Assembly: GCF_900142265.1 (NCBI RefSeq)
Contig: NZ_FRAH01000005.1
Coordinates: forward strand, 1-64,000
Direction: 5' to 3'
Source: Anaerotignum lactatifermentans DSM 14214
Lineage (GTDB): Bacteria > Bacillota > Clostridia > Lachnospirales > Anaerotignaceae
DNA length: 64,000 nt
Both the position numbers and the translations under genes were made by a program. Under the pieces are notes generated by a model, which was not told the DNA's origin, ran no database searches, and saw only the letters and a program-made list of their open reading frames with translations. Positions within the stretch are counted from its first letter, which is position 1. Each line of letters opens with the position of its first letter. This document shows positions 24,887 to 32,959 of this stretch, in pieces.

Positions 24887-25822
24887 TTAAATAAACAGGA
24901 AGAAGAAAAATGGCATGGTCAATATGCTCAAAGCTGTTGAAATAAAGATATAACGAGAAGCCGTTTTTTCATCGGCTCCATACTGGGCTGCCAAAATGGC
25001 ACAATACGCACCGATTGGTGTCGAAAGCCCTACAATGACAACGCCCAAAACCAGCTGATCTGTGATAAAAGGACGCAGCATCAGATAGGCTGTCAGCGGT
25101 ACAACAATCAAACGGATGATAGAAATCACATACGCCCAACGATCATAAATCATTTCCTTCAAACGCATCCGTCCCAAAACAGCACCGATATAAATCATTG
25201 CCAAAGGTGCAATCATATCCCCAACCATTTTCACAGTACCGCCAATGGCTTCCGGCAACTGGATATTGCCAATAAACAGAATCATACCAATGATAATGGC
25301 AATATTCACTGGCAATTTCAATAACTGACGCAGAGAAATTTCCACTGGATGGCTGCCATCGCCATATCTTCCGATGATCCAGATCCCAAGTGTATAAGAT
25401 GCCAGATTAAATGCCGCAGTGGCAAACGCGCAGTAAAATACGCTGTTTCCGCCAAAGATCATAGAAATGACAGGTACACCCATGAAGCCAATGTTAGCAA
25501 ACATACAGCTGAACACCCAGATACCCAGATTCATATGAGGCACGCGGAAGAGCTTGCCTGTTCCAAAGCCGACCAACATGCCCCAGATATGCATGATCAT
25601 ACAAGTTACAAAAACCACAATACCTTTCTGCAGCAATTCCGGTGTATAAGACAGCTGCATGGATGAAATGATGAAACAAGGCACAACAATTTTTGTCAAA
25701 AATCCAGAAAACTTATCAATAAAACAATCATCAATGATATCCTTTTTCTTCGCAAAGCAACCAATCAAAACCAGTAAAAAAATGATAATCAATTTATTTA
25801 CTGCTGTTATAAATACTTCCAT
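24887..25822 (-). CDS. AEC-family transporter (first of two)
   Basis: This 311-residue carrier has ten hydrophobic spans in two five-helix halves, typical of the auxin efflux carrier (AEC) family. It shows the N-terminal KLIIIFLLVLIGCFAKKKDI and the half-repeat motif PLAMIYIGAVLGRM (near 215). Bacterial AEC proteins include malate and other organic-anion transporters. The substrate is unknown. It lies just upstream of the membrane protein/LUD pair, 21 bases away, so the three may be cotranscribed. Confidence 0.85.
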   Translation of the reverse strand: MEVFITAVNKLIIIFLLVLIGCFAKKKDIIDDCFIDKFSGFLTKIVVPCFIISSMQLSYTPELLQKGIVVFVTCMIMHIWGMLVGFGTGKLFRVPHMNLGIWVFSCMFANIGFMGVPVISMIFGGNSVFYCAFATAAFNLASYTLGIWIIGRYGDGSHPVEISLRQLLKLPVNIAIIIGMILFIGNIQLPEAIGGTVKMVGDMIAPLAMIYIGAVLGRMRLKEMIYDRWAYVISIIRLIVVPLTAYLMLRPFITDQLVLGVVIVGLSTPIGAYCAILAAQYGADEKTASRYIFISTALSILTMPFFFFLFI

Positions 25823-25932
25823 TATCCATCTCCTTTTCCTTTCTATCTCTTCATAAACTTCCCCATATTCTTATTATTTTATCACACTTTTCCTGATACG
25901 CAATATTTTCTCAAATTCAGAAAACAATACAG

Positions 25933-25966
25933 AAAAAAATCTCCGAACTGCATGATTGTTCGGAGA
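25933..25966 (-). terminator. Terminator after the second AEC gene
   Basis: TCTCCGAAC (25940-25948) pairs with GTTCGGAGA (25958-25966), with a seven-base T-run on the minus strand. Confidence 0.85.
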
Positions 25967-25974
25967 AAGTCTAA

Positions 25975-26889
25975 CTATATATGCATCACCATCATCAAGA
26001 TTGTAATGATCAAAAGGCTGAATGGCAGCATAAAAGAATTGAGCACTGCGGCAACAGAACGGTTATATCCGCAACGTTCTGTATACACAGGAGCAACGCT
26101 CAAAATAGGTCCAAAAACCACCAGTGCCAAAACCTGACGGTACAGCAGCGGCAACGGCAAACAGAAGTAAATGATCAAAGCAAATGCAATGCCTGCAATC
26201 AGACGAACAGAAATGACAGAAATCATATCTTTTGCTTCGCTGCGTCTGATTTTTGGTTCAAAGAGCAGACCAATGAGAAACATTGCCAAAAAGGCATTTG
26301 CTTCTCCGATCATCCCTGCCACAGTATAAACAGGTTCCGGGAAACGCAGATGCAATCCTGCCATGACAATCATCAGTAAATATGTAACAAAAGGCATGGA
26401 AGAAAATAGTGTTCTGACAATTTCTTTTTTATCCATCTGTCCTCTGCCCTTTGCTACCGTCATGGCAATGGTAAATGTACCGCCAAAACACATCATGGCA
26501 TTGCTCACATCAAACATGCAAATAATGGCAACTGCTTCTGCATCGAAAAAGCTTTGCAGATACGGCAGTACGCAAAGCCCTAGGTTATACCCTGCGCAAT
26601 TGATTAGAAAAAAGGCACGTCTTGCACCATTCATTTTTCTTGTCAGCAAAAGCACCAGACCAATGACGGCAAAGTTTGTCAAAAAACCCAGACCAATGGG
26701 TACCAAATGGGTCTTACTCAACGTCAGTGTCGCAAAGTTATGGATAATGGACATGGGCAGCGTAATCTTCAATACCAGATTTGCCAAAACCCGGCTATCT
26801 TCTGCCCGAAACAATCCAACACTTTTGAGTATAAATCCCAGTGCAATGATCAGCAGAAAACCTGCAGCCTTTACAATGATCGCTTCCAT
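25975..26889 (-). CDS. AEC-family transporter (second of two)
   Basis: The ATG at 26889, nine bases after GGGGAGG, gives 304 residues with about ten spans. It has the same two-half architecture as its neighbour but low direct similarity to it, so it is not a recent tandem copy. Motifs include GFILKSVGLFRAEDSRVLANLVLKITLP at the N-terminus and NAFLAMFLIGLLFEP mid-protein. The substrate is unknown. It is transcribed alone between two terminators. Confidence 0.85.
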   Translation of the reverse strand: MEAIIVKAAGFLLIIALGFILKSVGLFRAEDSRVLANLVLKITLPMSIIHNFATLTLSKTHLVPIGLGFLTNFAVIGLVLLLTRKMNGARRAFFLINCAGYNLGLCVLPYLQSFFDAEAVAIICMFDVSNAMMCFGGTFTIAMTVAKGRGQMDKKEIVRTLFSSMPFVTYLLMIVMAGLHLRFPEPVYTVAGMIGEANAFLAMFLIGLLFEPKIRRSEAKDMISVISVRLIAGIAFALIIYFCLPLPLLYRQVLALVVFGPILSVAPVYTERCGYNRSVAAVLNSFMLPFSLLIITILMMVMHI

Positions 26890-26929
26890 CCCACAATACC
26901 TCCCCAACAGATAATTCACAGAAAAAGAA

Positions 26930-26967
26930 AATGGATAAAACCCTGCTTTTGCAAGATTTTATCCATT
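26930..26967 (-). terminator. Terminator after rplT
   Basis: AATGGATAAAA (26930-26940) pairs perfectly with TTTTATCCATT (26957-26967). It closes the infC-rpmI-rplT operon. Confidence 0.75.
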
Positions 26968-26987
26968 ATTTCCTACCCGAAAATTGA

Positions 26988-27344
26988 TTAGCTCAATTTT
27001 GCTTTTGCTGTGTTTACCAGTGTTGTGAAAGCAGCGGGATCAGATACAGCCAGTTCAGCCAGCATTTTTCTGTTGATGTTTACATCAGCCAGTTTCAGAC
27101 CGTGCATCAGTTTGCTGTAAGAGATGTCGTTCATTCTAGCTGCTGCATTGATTCTTGTGATCCACAGGCTTCTGTAATCTCTCTTTGTCTGTTTTCTGCC
27201 TGCGAAAGCAAATGCCATTGCTTTCATTACAGACTGTTTTGCTACTCTGTACTGTTTGCTTCTAGCGCCACGGTAGCCTCTAGCCAGTTTCAGTACTTTT
27301 TTATGTCTTTTTCTAGCGTTCAACGCGCCTTTTACTCTTGCCAT
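26988..27344 (-). CDS. rplT: 50S ribosomal protein L20
   Basis: This 118-residue basic protein begins [15 protein letters not shown] and ends [13 protein letters not shown], as usual for L20, an early 23S rRNA assembly protein. In Firmicutes L20 also represses its own operon by binding the leader upstream of infC. It is last in infC-rpmI-rplT. A GGAGG ribosome binding site precedes the ATG. Confidence 0.98.
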   Translation of the reverse strand: MARVKGALNARKRHKKVLKLARGYRGARSKQYRVAKQSVMKAMAFAFAGRKQTKRDYRSLWITRINAAARMNDISYSKLMHGLKLADVNINRKMLAELAVSDPAAFTTLVNTAKAKLS

Positions 27345-27375
27345 GTTAAAGTCCTCCTAAAAAATATCCTCGAAA

Positions 27376-27576
27376 TTATGCGTAAGGTAACAGTCTCTTT
27401 TTCACGCTGTTCAGAACAGTTTTGTCTACTGTTGTAGCGTGTCTCAGATTTCTTTTTCTCTTTCTGGACTTTTTACCAAGAATATGCTGTGTATTGGATT
27501 TCTGTCTTTTCAGCTGACCTGTTGCAGTGATTTTGAATCTTTTCGCTGCTGCTTTTTTTGTTTTCAACTTAGGCAT
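27376..27576 (-). CDS. rpmI: 50S ribosomal protein L35
   Basis: This 66-residue protein begins [19 protein letters not shown], the L35 signature, followed by [21 protein letters not shown]. Length is normal. It lies 31 bases before rplT and 50 bases after infC, with AGGAGG before the ATG. Confidence 0.98.
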   Translation of the reverse strand: MPKLKTKKAAAKRFKITATGQLKRQKSNTQHILGKKSRKRKRNLRHATTVDKTVLNSVKKRLLPYA

Positions 27577-27626
27577 TTCGTATTCCTCCTAAAAAACCAT
27601 TTTGTTTACTGTTTTCTGCCGGCTTA

Positions 27627-28133
27627 TCAGCCTTTGGGCGCCAGGAACATTACCAGGCTCTTGCCTTCCATCTTAGGTTCTTTGTCAATCACGCCAAATT
27701 CTGCTGTTTCTTTTGCAAAGTTTTCCAAAATCAACATGCCCGCTTTGGAATGACCGATTTCACGACCTCTGAAACGGATGCTTACCTTAACTTTATCCCC
27801 GTTTTTCAAAAATTCGTTGGCCTTCTTGACCTTAACCTGAACATCATGGGTATCGATACTGGGGGACAAACGCAATTCCTTTACGTCCACTGTTTTCTGT
27901 TTCTTTCTCGCTTCTTTTTCTTTTTTCGCCTGGTCGAATTTGTACTTACCGTAGTCCATAATTCGACATACGGGCGGTTTTGCTGTCGGTGCGATTTTCA
28001 CCAGATCCAGCTTTCTTTCGTCAGCGATTTTCTGGGCGTCTCTGGAAGACATGATGCCGAGCTGTTCGCCATTTTCGTCAATCAGTCTAATTTCCTTGTC
28101 CCGAATTTGTTCGTTAATCATTAAGTCAGTAAT
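27627..28133 (-). CDS. infC: Translation initiation factor IF-3, probable AUU start
   Basis: IF-3 binds 30S subunits and checks the start codon. The core INEQIRDKEIRLIDENGEQ, APTAKPPVCRIMDYGK and the C-terminal EPKMEGKSLVMFLAPKG are intact. The only well-spaced start after AGGAGG (28143-28148) is an ATT at 28131-28133, nine bases away, giving 168 residues. The ATG at 28121 is 21 bases from the site. AUU is the known start of infC in Bacillus and enterics, where it allows autoregulation by IF-3. The frame stays open upstream only because the conserved leader RNA happens to be translatable. Confidence 0.93.
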   Translation of the reverse strand: MTDLMINEQIRDKEIRLIDENGEQLGIMSSRDAQKIADERKLDLVKIAPTAKPPVCRIMDYGKYKFDQAKKEKEARKKQKTVDVKELRLSPSIDTHDVQVKVKKANEFLKNGDKVKVSIRFRGREIGHSKAGMLILENFAKETAEFGVIDKEPKMEGKSLVMFLAPKG

Positions 28134-28148
28134 AGCCAAGCACCTCCT

Positions 28149-28310
28149 AAAAATTTTTTGAAATATTCCCTTTTCGGCTGCATAAAAAATAGCGCCGGAA
28201 GAAATCCGCCGCGCACACAGAAAAACAGAGGAACCCCTGTTTTGTACTACTGTATTAACCTTATCAGCCCATGCCATAAGGTGAGAAGCGGAACTTCTTC
28301 TTTGTTACCT
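28149..28310 (-). ncRNA. L20 leader (autoregulatory attenuator of infC-rpmI-rplT)
   Basis: About 160 bases of leader RNA lie between the promoter at 28316-28344 and the infC ribosome binding site. It contains an intrinsic terminator: a GC-rich stem at 28191-28214 followed by six U (minus strand, 28184-28189). In Firmicutes ribosomal protein L20 binds this leader and promotes termination. The terminator and layout are seen. The L20-binding fold is inferred from position and family knowledge. Confidence 0.8.
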
Positions 28311-28315
28311 GAAAA

Positions 28316-28344
28316 ATTATATCACGCATTTCTCTTCGCGTCAA
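28316..28344 (-). promoter_or_regulatory. infC operon promoter
   Basis: TTGACG (28339-28344), 17 bases, TATAAT (28316-28321) on the minus strand. Confidence 0.8.
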
Positions 28345-28364
28345 TGTTTTTTTTAAATATTTTG

Positions 28365-28399
28365 AAAAAACAGAAACCCCTGATGCACAGGGGCTTCTG
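28365..28399 (-). terminator. Terminator after thrS
   Basis: CAGAAACCCCTG (28371-28382) pairs with CAGGGGCTTCTG (28388-28399; one mismatch), followed by six U on the minus strand. It separates thrS from the infC promoter. Confidence 0.85.
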
Positions 28400-28415
28400 C
28401 TGAATGCTTTATTTA

Positions 28416-30323
28416 TCAATCCAGAGCTTTTGTTCTAACTTCTTCCTGGATTCTTGCGATAACGTCTGCCAGATCCATCTGACCTTCTTCGCCGTTCTTT
28501 CTGGAACGCAGGGAAACTTTGTTGACTGCCTGATCTTTTTCACCAACTACGATGATATAAGGCACTCTTTCGTTTCTTGCTTCACGAATCTTATAACCGA
28601 TCTTTTCAGCTCTGTAGTCTGTCTGTACACGGATACCAGCTGCATCCAGTTTGTCAGATACTTCTTTCGCATAATCGGAGAATTTTTCGGAAATAGGCAG
28701 TACTTTTACCTGAACGGGAGCCAGCCATGTAGGGAACTGACCTGCAAAGTGTTCGATCAGGATACCGATGAAACGTTCGATGGAACCGAAGCATACACGG
28801 TGAATCATAACAGGACGTTTTTTGCTGCCGTCTGCTGCTGTGTATTCCAGTTCGAATCTTTCGGGCATCTGCATATCCAGCTGGATTGTACCACACTGCC
28901 ATGTTCTGCCGATGGAGTCTTCCAGATGGAAGTCGATCTTAGGACCATAGAATGCGCCGTCGCCTTCGTTTACTGTGTATTCGATATGGTTTTCTTCCAG
29001 CGCGTTGCGCAGACCGTTTGTAGCGATTTCCCAATCTTCATCGGAACCCATGCTGTCTTCAGGTCTTGTGGACAGTTCGATATGATATTTGAAGCCGAAC
29101 TGTTTGTAAACGCCGTCGATCAGACGGATAACGCCACTGATTTCGTCTTTGATCTGTTCAGGTGTCATGAAGATATGAGCATCGTCCTGGTTAAAGCAAC
29201 GAACACGCATCAGACCGTGCAGAGCACCAGATTTTTCATGTCTGTGTACCAGACCGATTTCACCCATACGGATAGGCAGATCTCTGTAGGAATGCATATC
29301 CTGTTTGTAGATCAGCATGCCGCCGGGGCAGTTCATAGGTTTGATTGCATAGTCTTCATCATCGATAACTGTTGTATACATGTTATCTTTGTAGTGTTCC
29401 CAGTGACCGCTTCTGTACCACAGGTCTCTGTTCAGGATCAGAGGTGTAGAAACTTCTACATAGCCTGCTTCTTTATGGATCTGTCTCCAGTAATCCAGCA
29501 GTGTATTTTTCAATACCATACCATTAGGCAGGAAGAAGGGGAAACCAGGACCTTCTTCAAGCATTGTGAACAGTTTCAGTTCTTTGCCCAGTTTTCTGTG
29601 GTCACGTTTTTTGGCTTCTTCCATCATTGTCAGGTAAGCTTCCAGTTCGGATGCCTTCGGATAAGCTGTACCATAGATACGGGACAGCATTTTGTTCTTT
29701 TCGCTGCCTCTCCAGTAAGCGCCTGCTACGGATGTCAGTTTGATTGCTTTTACGGGTTTTGTGCTCATCAGGTGAGGACCTGCGCACAGATCTGTGAAGT
29801 CACCCTGTTTGTAGAAGGAAATCACTGCATCTTCAGGCAGATCCTGAATCAGTTCTACTTTGTAGGGTTCTTCTCTTTCTTCCATGTATTTGATTGCTTC
29901 TGCACGAGGCAGTTCAAAGCGTTCGATAGGCAGATCTTCTTTTACGATCTTCTTCATTTCAGCTTCGATGGCTTCCAGTTCTTCAGGTGTGAAAGCTTTT
30001 TCTTTATCGAAGTCATAGTAGAAACCGTCTGCGATTGCAGGACCGATTGCCAGTTTTACTTCAGGGTACAGTCTTTTTACAGCCTGTGCCAAAATATGAG
30101 ATGTTGTATGACGGAAAGCGATTTTACCAGCTTCGTCTTCAAATGTGCAGATGCTTACTTCCGCATCTTTGTCTACTACATAACGCAGATCTTTTACTTC
30201 GCCGTCAACGATACCTGCACAAGCGTTTCTTGCCAGACCTTCGCTGATGGATTTTGCGATATCCAGAACGGACATTGCGCTGTCAAATTCTTTTACTACA
30301 TTGTCTTTCAGTGTAATCTTCAT
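28416..30323 (-). CDS. thrS: Threonyl-tRNA synthetase
   Basis: This 635-residue class II synthetase has an N-terminal TGS domain (1-60), a second additional/editing-type domain with HTTSHILAQAVKRL and the SAD region (60-240), catalytic motif 2 (RHEKSGALHGLMRVRCFNQDD) and motif 3 (GSIERFIGILIEH), then an anticodon-binding domain. The ATG at 30323 follows AAGGAG by nine bases. The longer frame to 30446 reads into the T-box leader. Expression is controlled by that T-box. Confidence 0.97.
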   Translation of the reverse strand: MKITLKDNVVKEFDSAMSVLDIAKSISEGLARNACAGIVDGEVKDLRYVVDKDAEVSICTFEDEAGKIAFRHTTSHILAQAVKRLYPEVKLAIGPAIADGFYYDFDKEKAFTPEELEAIEAEMKKIVKEDLPIERFELPRAEAIKYMEEREEPYKVELIQDLPEDAVISFYKQGDFTDLCAGPHLMSTKPVKAIKLTSVAGAYWRGSEKNKMLSRIYGTAYPKASELEAYLTMMEEAKKRDHRKLGKELKLFTMLEEGPGFPFFLPNGMVLKNTLLDYWRQIHKEAGYVEVSTPLILNRDLWYRSGHWEHYKDNMYTTVIDDEDYAIKPMNCPGGMLIYKQDMHSYRDLPIRMGEIGLVHRHEKSGALHGLMRVRCFNQDDAHIFMTPEQIKDEISGVIRLIDGVYKQFGFKYHIELSTRPEDSMGSDEDWEIATNGLRNALEENHIEYTVNEGDGAFYGPKIDFHLEDSIGRTWQCGTIQLDMQMPERFELEYTAADGSKKRPVMIHRVCFGSIERFIGILIEHFAGQFPTWLAPVQVKVLPISEKFSDYAKEVSDKLDAAGIRVQTDYRAEKIGYKIREARNERVPYIIVVGEKDQAVNKVSLRSRKNGEEGQMDLADVIARIQEEVRTKALD

Positions 30324-30382
30324 ATCCAATCTCTCCTTTTGCATGTGATTTTTTGCTTTGGAAAGTGCGATTTTTTTGCAAT

Positions 30383-30630
30383 AAAAAAATCCCGTCCACT
30401 TTCCTTTCGGAAAAGGGACGAGAGTTATAATCTCCCGCGGTTCCACCCTTATTGTTTAGAAAACCACTCATTTTGACGATAACGGTGTCGGCCGTGCCGG
30501 ATTAGGGCCACTCGGAGGTGGTTTTCGTACTCTTCTCAGGTGCAGGATACTCACAGCCACGACAGAAACTCTGCCGAGATATCCCTCTCTGACCACCCGA
30601 AAAGGACTACTGTCCTCGTCGACGTTTATA
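30383..30630 (-). ncRNA. T-box riboswitch upstream of thrS
   Basis: The conserved T-box TGGAACCGCGGG is on the minus strand (30435-30446). It is followed by a terminator stem (about 30390-30424) with a seven-base U-run at 30383-30389. A long Stem I region precedes it and opens with a GAGGACAGTAG element. An ACC triplet (30520-30522, followed by A) in the expected 3' side of Stem I is the likely threonine specifier. Uncharged tRNA-Thr would stabilise the antiterminator and switch thrS on. The specifier assignment is inferred by eye. Confidence 0.92.
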
Positions 30631-30636
30631 CATCAG

Positions 30637-30664
30637 ATTATATCACACAAAAATTTGCTGTCAA
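30637..30664 (-). promoter_or_regulatory. thrS promoter
   Basis: TTGACA (30659-30664), 16 bases, TATAAT (30637-30642) on the minus strand, ahead of the T-box leader. Confidence 0.8.
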
Positions 30665-30723
30665 CACTTTTTGAAAAAATTTCGCAGAAGATTTCCGGGA
30701 GCTAAAAAACATACATTTTCACC

Positions 30724-31632
30724 TCAGAACCACTTATTTTTCTTAAAAAAGGCAATGCCAATGGCAATAAAAGCCACAGAAAGCAGGATGACCATCAAAT
30801 AACCATGTTCCCATCCATACTCCGGCATCTGGAAGTTCATGCCGTACCATCCTGCAATGAGGGTCAAAGGCAGAAAAATGGTTGTTACTACTGTAAAGAC
30901 CTTCATGGTGGTGTTCAGACTGATATCCACTTCCGCTTCATAGGATTCCCGAATCTGTGTCACAGCTTCCCGCAGGTTCAGTACATTCTGATAACTGCGC
31001 TCCATCCTTCTGGAAAGCATTTTAAAAGACCGCAGCGTCTTTCCGTCAAAAATATGATTCTCGTTTTCAATTACCACATCCAACAAATTCAAAAATTGCT
31101 CATAATATCGCTTCATGAGCATGAGACGTTTCCGCAGATGGATGATTTCTGACACAAAATTCTTCTTCTGGGATGTAATAAGCGCCTGTTCTAATTCCAA
31201 AATTTCTTTTTCAATTTTATCAAATGCCACTTCTTCTTCCTTTGTCTGGGTTTCCAGAAAAAGATAAATCAGCCGTTGGAAAGAAATCCGTTCTCCTAGC
31301 CCTTCGGCACAATCCCGCAAAACGTGTCTGACGTGTTGGGCTTTAGAGGTGAAAAACAATGCATAATTTTTTTCCAGATAAATAACCACACTGCCGTGGC
31401 TGATGAGGATATTGTGGAAGTCCGGCATTTCCAGACTGATGCAGTCATAATTTTCAAAACTGTCATAACGGGCAAAACCAAAGCGCCGCGCGTCTTCCAA
31501 AACATGATAAGGAATCTTTCGCAGACGTGCCTGCTCCTGCATCATGTCATACGTAAAAATACCGATGTACGCCCGATTTTCCGGCTGTTCCTCTACAAAC
31601 TGGTAGCCGCTTTCATCAATCTGTAAATACAC
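30724..31632 (-). CDS. corA: CorA-family divalent cation transporter
   Basis: About 302 residues with a large cytoplasmic N-terminal domain rich in helices and two C-terminal membrane spans. The pore signature YGMNFQMPE (near 270) precedes the second span, and the tail is KKNKWF. CorA forms pentameric Mg2+ (sometimes Co2+ or Ni2+) channels. The GTG at 31632, downstream of AGGAGGGGG, is favoured over the ATG at 31653, which has no ribosome binding site. It follows a YbjQ gene by a short gap and is probably cotranscribed with it. Confidence 0.88.
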   Translation of the reverse strand: MYLQIDESGYQFVEEQPENRAYIGIFTYDMMQEQARLRKIPYHVLEDARRFGFARYDSFENYDCISLEMPDFHNILISHGSVVIYLEKNYALFFTSKAQHVRHVLRDCAEGLGERISFQRLIYLFLETQTKEEEVAFDKIEKEILELEQALITSQKKNFVSEIIHLRKRLMLMKRYYEQFLNLLDVVIENENHIFDGKTLRSFKMLSRRMERSYQNVLNLREAVTQIRESYEAEVDISLNTTMKVFTVVTTIFLPLTLIAGWYGMNFQMPEYGWEHGYLMVILLSVAFIAIGIAFFKKNKWF

Positions 31633-31659
31633 TGCTTCCACCCCCTCCTGCATTTCACA

Positions 31660-31971
31660 TTATTTAAATTTTACTGCTGTGCCGTACGCCATAACCTCTG
31701 CTGCACCCTGCATGATGGCACTTGTGGAAAAGCGAATGCCGACAATGCCGTCTGCCCCCAGACGTTTCGCTTCTTCTTCCATTCTCTGCATGGCGATATC
31801 TCTGGCTTCTTCCATCATTTCTGTATACCCCTTTAATTCACCGCCTACAATGGATTTCAGACCCGCGCCAAAATCTTTGCCAATGTTTTTGCTTTGAATA
31901 GTGGCACCTTTTACCAAGCCTAAAACATCGTATTCCTTGCCCATAACCAGTTCTGTTGTTGTCAATAACAT
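31660..31971 (-). CDS. YbjQ/UPF0145-family small protein
   Basis: 103 residues from the ATG at 31971 (nine bases after AGGAG). Family marks are LVKGATIQSKNIGKD near the N-terminus, GGELKGYTEMMEEARDIA in the middle and GADGIVGIRFSTSAIMQGAAEVMAYGTAV at the end. YbjQ proteins form pentamer-like assemblies of unknown role and are sometimes called heavy-metal binding. Pairing with CorA hints at metal biology, but that is only contextual. Confidence 0.85.
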   Translation of the reverse strand: MLLTTTELVMGKEYDVLGLVKGATIQSKNIGKDFGAGLKSIVGGELKGYTEMMEEARDIAMQRMEEEAKRLGADGIVGIRFSTSAIMQGAAEVMAYGTAVKFK

Positions 31972-32065
31972 ATCCATTCGCTCCTTTCTTTATACCGCGC
32001 TTTTTTTCATCATATCACACAGTTTTTAGAAAAGAAAACATTTTATCTTACAAAAATATAAATTC

Positions 32066-32110
32066 TTGACACCACGAATAAGCAATAGTAAACTAAAATT
32101 AGTTTTAGTT
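32066..32110 (+). promoter_or_regulatory. Strong promoter with overlapping operator-like palindrome
   Basis: TTGACA (32066-32071), 17 bases, TAAACT (32089-32094). The inverted repeat AACTAAAA (32091-32098) / TTTTAGTT (32103-32110), with a four-base centre, covers the -10 and start site, where a repressor would block transcription. The TetR regulator encoded at 33547-32960 is the nearest candidate. Confidence 0.65.
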
Positions 32111-32141
32111 AACTTTTAAAAAAAGAAAAGAGGTGAACAAA

Positions 32142-32222
32142 ATGAAACAACACCGTTTCTGGGCTTGGGCAATGCTGTTCTGCGGATTTATGGCATTCTA
32201 CACCGGTTATAAACACAAATAA
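32142..32222 (+). CDS. 26-residue single-span membrane peptide
   Basis: An ATG seven bases after GAGGTG opens a frame of 26 codons with a basic N-terminus (MKQHRFWAW), a central hydrophobic and aromatic stretch (AMLFCGFMAFY) and a short basic tail (TGYKHK). It would be a single membrane helix. A promoter precedes it, and a terminator hairpin follows nine bases after the stop. All expression signals are therefore in place for a real gene. I do not recognise a function. A short toxin, stress peptide or membrane-protein modulator are all possible. Confidence 0.7.
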   Translation: MKQHRFWAWAMLFCGFMAFYTGYKHK

Positions 32223-32231
32223 TTTTTCTTT

Positions 32232-32261
32232 GCATCATGGTGAAATTTCATGATGCTTTTT
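32232..32261. terminator. Bidirectional terminator between the peptide gene and the MntP-like gene
   Basis: GCATCATG (32232-32239) pairs with CATGATGC (32249-32256), followed by five T on the plus strand; A/T-runs serve the minus strand. It also shows that the minus-strand gene should end at 32260, not read on to 32207. Confidence 0.8.
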
Positions 32262-32821
32262 AAATTGTCCACAGACACGCTGCTGCAACAACCCAAATAC
32301 ATCCTGTCACAATGCGCATTTTCCGCCATCCTTTGATTCCCTGCCAATATCCATAAGCCAAACCAAAAACTGAAGCTAGAAATAAAATCAAAAAAAATTT
32401 CCAATCCATACCAAAAGATTTTTCCCATACAGTAAATCGCTGCACAACCTACGCATAAAAACATCAGACCATGTTTGAAAGCATATTGAGCAAATCCCTC
32501 CACGGACCATGGATGAATACAGTTTTCCTCCAGTCTTTTTTCCCGTATGCCAAGAAAAATCATCGCAAAACCAAGAACAGTAAAAATCACACTTCCTATT
32601 CTTGCTATATTATCTATGTTTTCAGAAACTGAGAGGAAATCCGTCCACTTCCATAAGCATACCATTCCCAGCAAAAACAAAACAAGCTGTACTGCTGCGA
32701 AAATTCCTCCCAGAAGAATGATTTTTCTTTTTGTTAAGTTCGCCTGAATGGCACCGGCAGCAATAGACAGCCGAAAAGCTTCCGATGCCAATCCACATAA
32801 TACCAATACATAGATCATCAT
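32260..32821 (-). pseudogene. MntP-like manganese-efflux-type membrane protein, frameshifted
   Basis: From ATG 32821 (eight bases after GAGG) the first frame encodes hydrophobic spans with a motif like the MntP N-terminus (GLASEAFRLSIAAGAI). It stays hydrophobic to about 32400, then turns into non-membrane sequence. A second frame (from about 32400 to the TAA at 32260) supplies a convincing C-terminal pair of spans (LASVFGLAYGYWQGIKGW and IVTGCIWVVAAACLWTI). The switch falls at a run of eight A (32390-32397). One base of change there would restore a protein of about 186 residues with six spans. It could be a sequencing error, a real mutation or slippage. Family resemblance is moderate; the usual MxxDA is SEA here. 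Confidence 0.6.
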
Positions 32822-32959
32822 GGACATTTCCTCACCCCATTTCTTCTTCCCAATATAAAGAAAAAAGACCACATCTTACAGATGCAGTCTTTCATTGCTG
32901 TTTTCATTTATCATACAAAACTGTATATTTGTTTATGCTTTCTATACAATAAAGCACTT

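Noticed and set aside
30324-30446. N-terminal extension of ThrS
   Set aside because: These codons lie in the T-box terminator and antiterminator. The true start at 30323 has a ribosome binding site and the family N-terminus.
32207-32259. Extension of the MntP-like frame to 32207
   Set aside because: It reads through a strong terminator and into the peptide gene, and the added residues are not membrane-like; the alternative frame ending at 32260 fits better.
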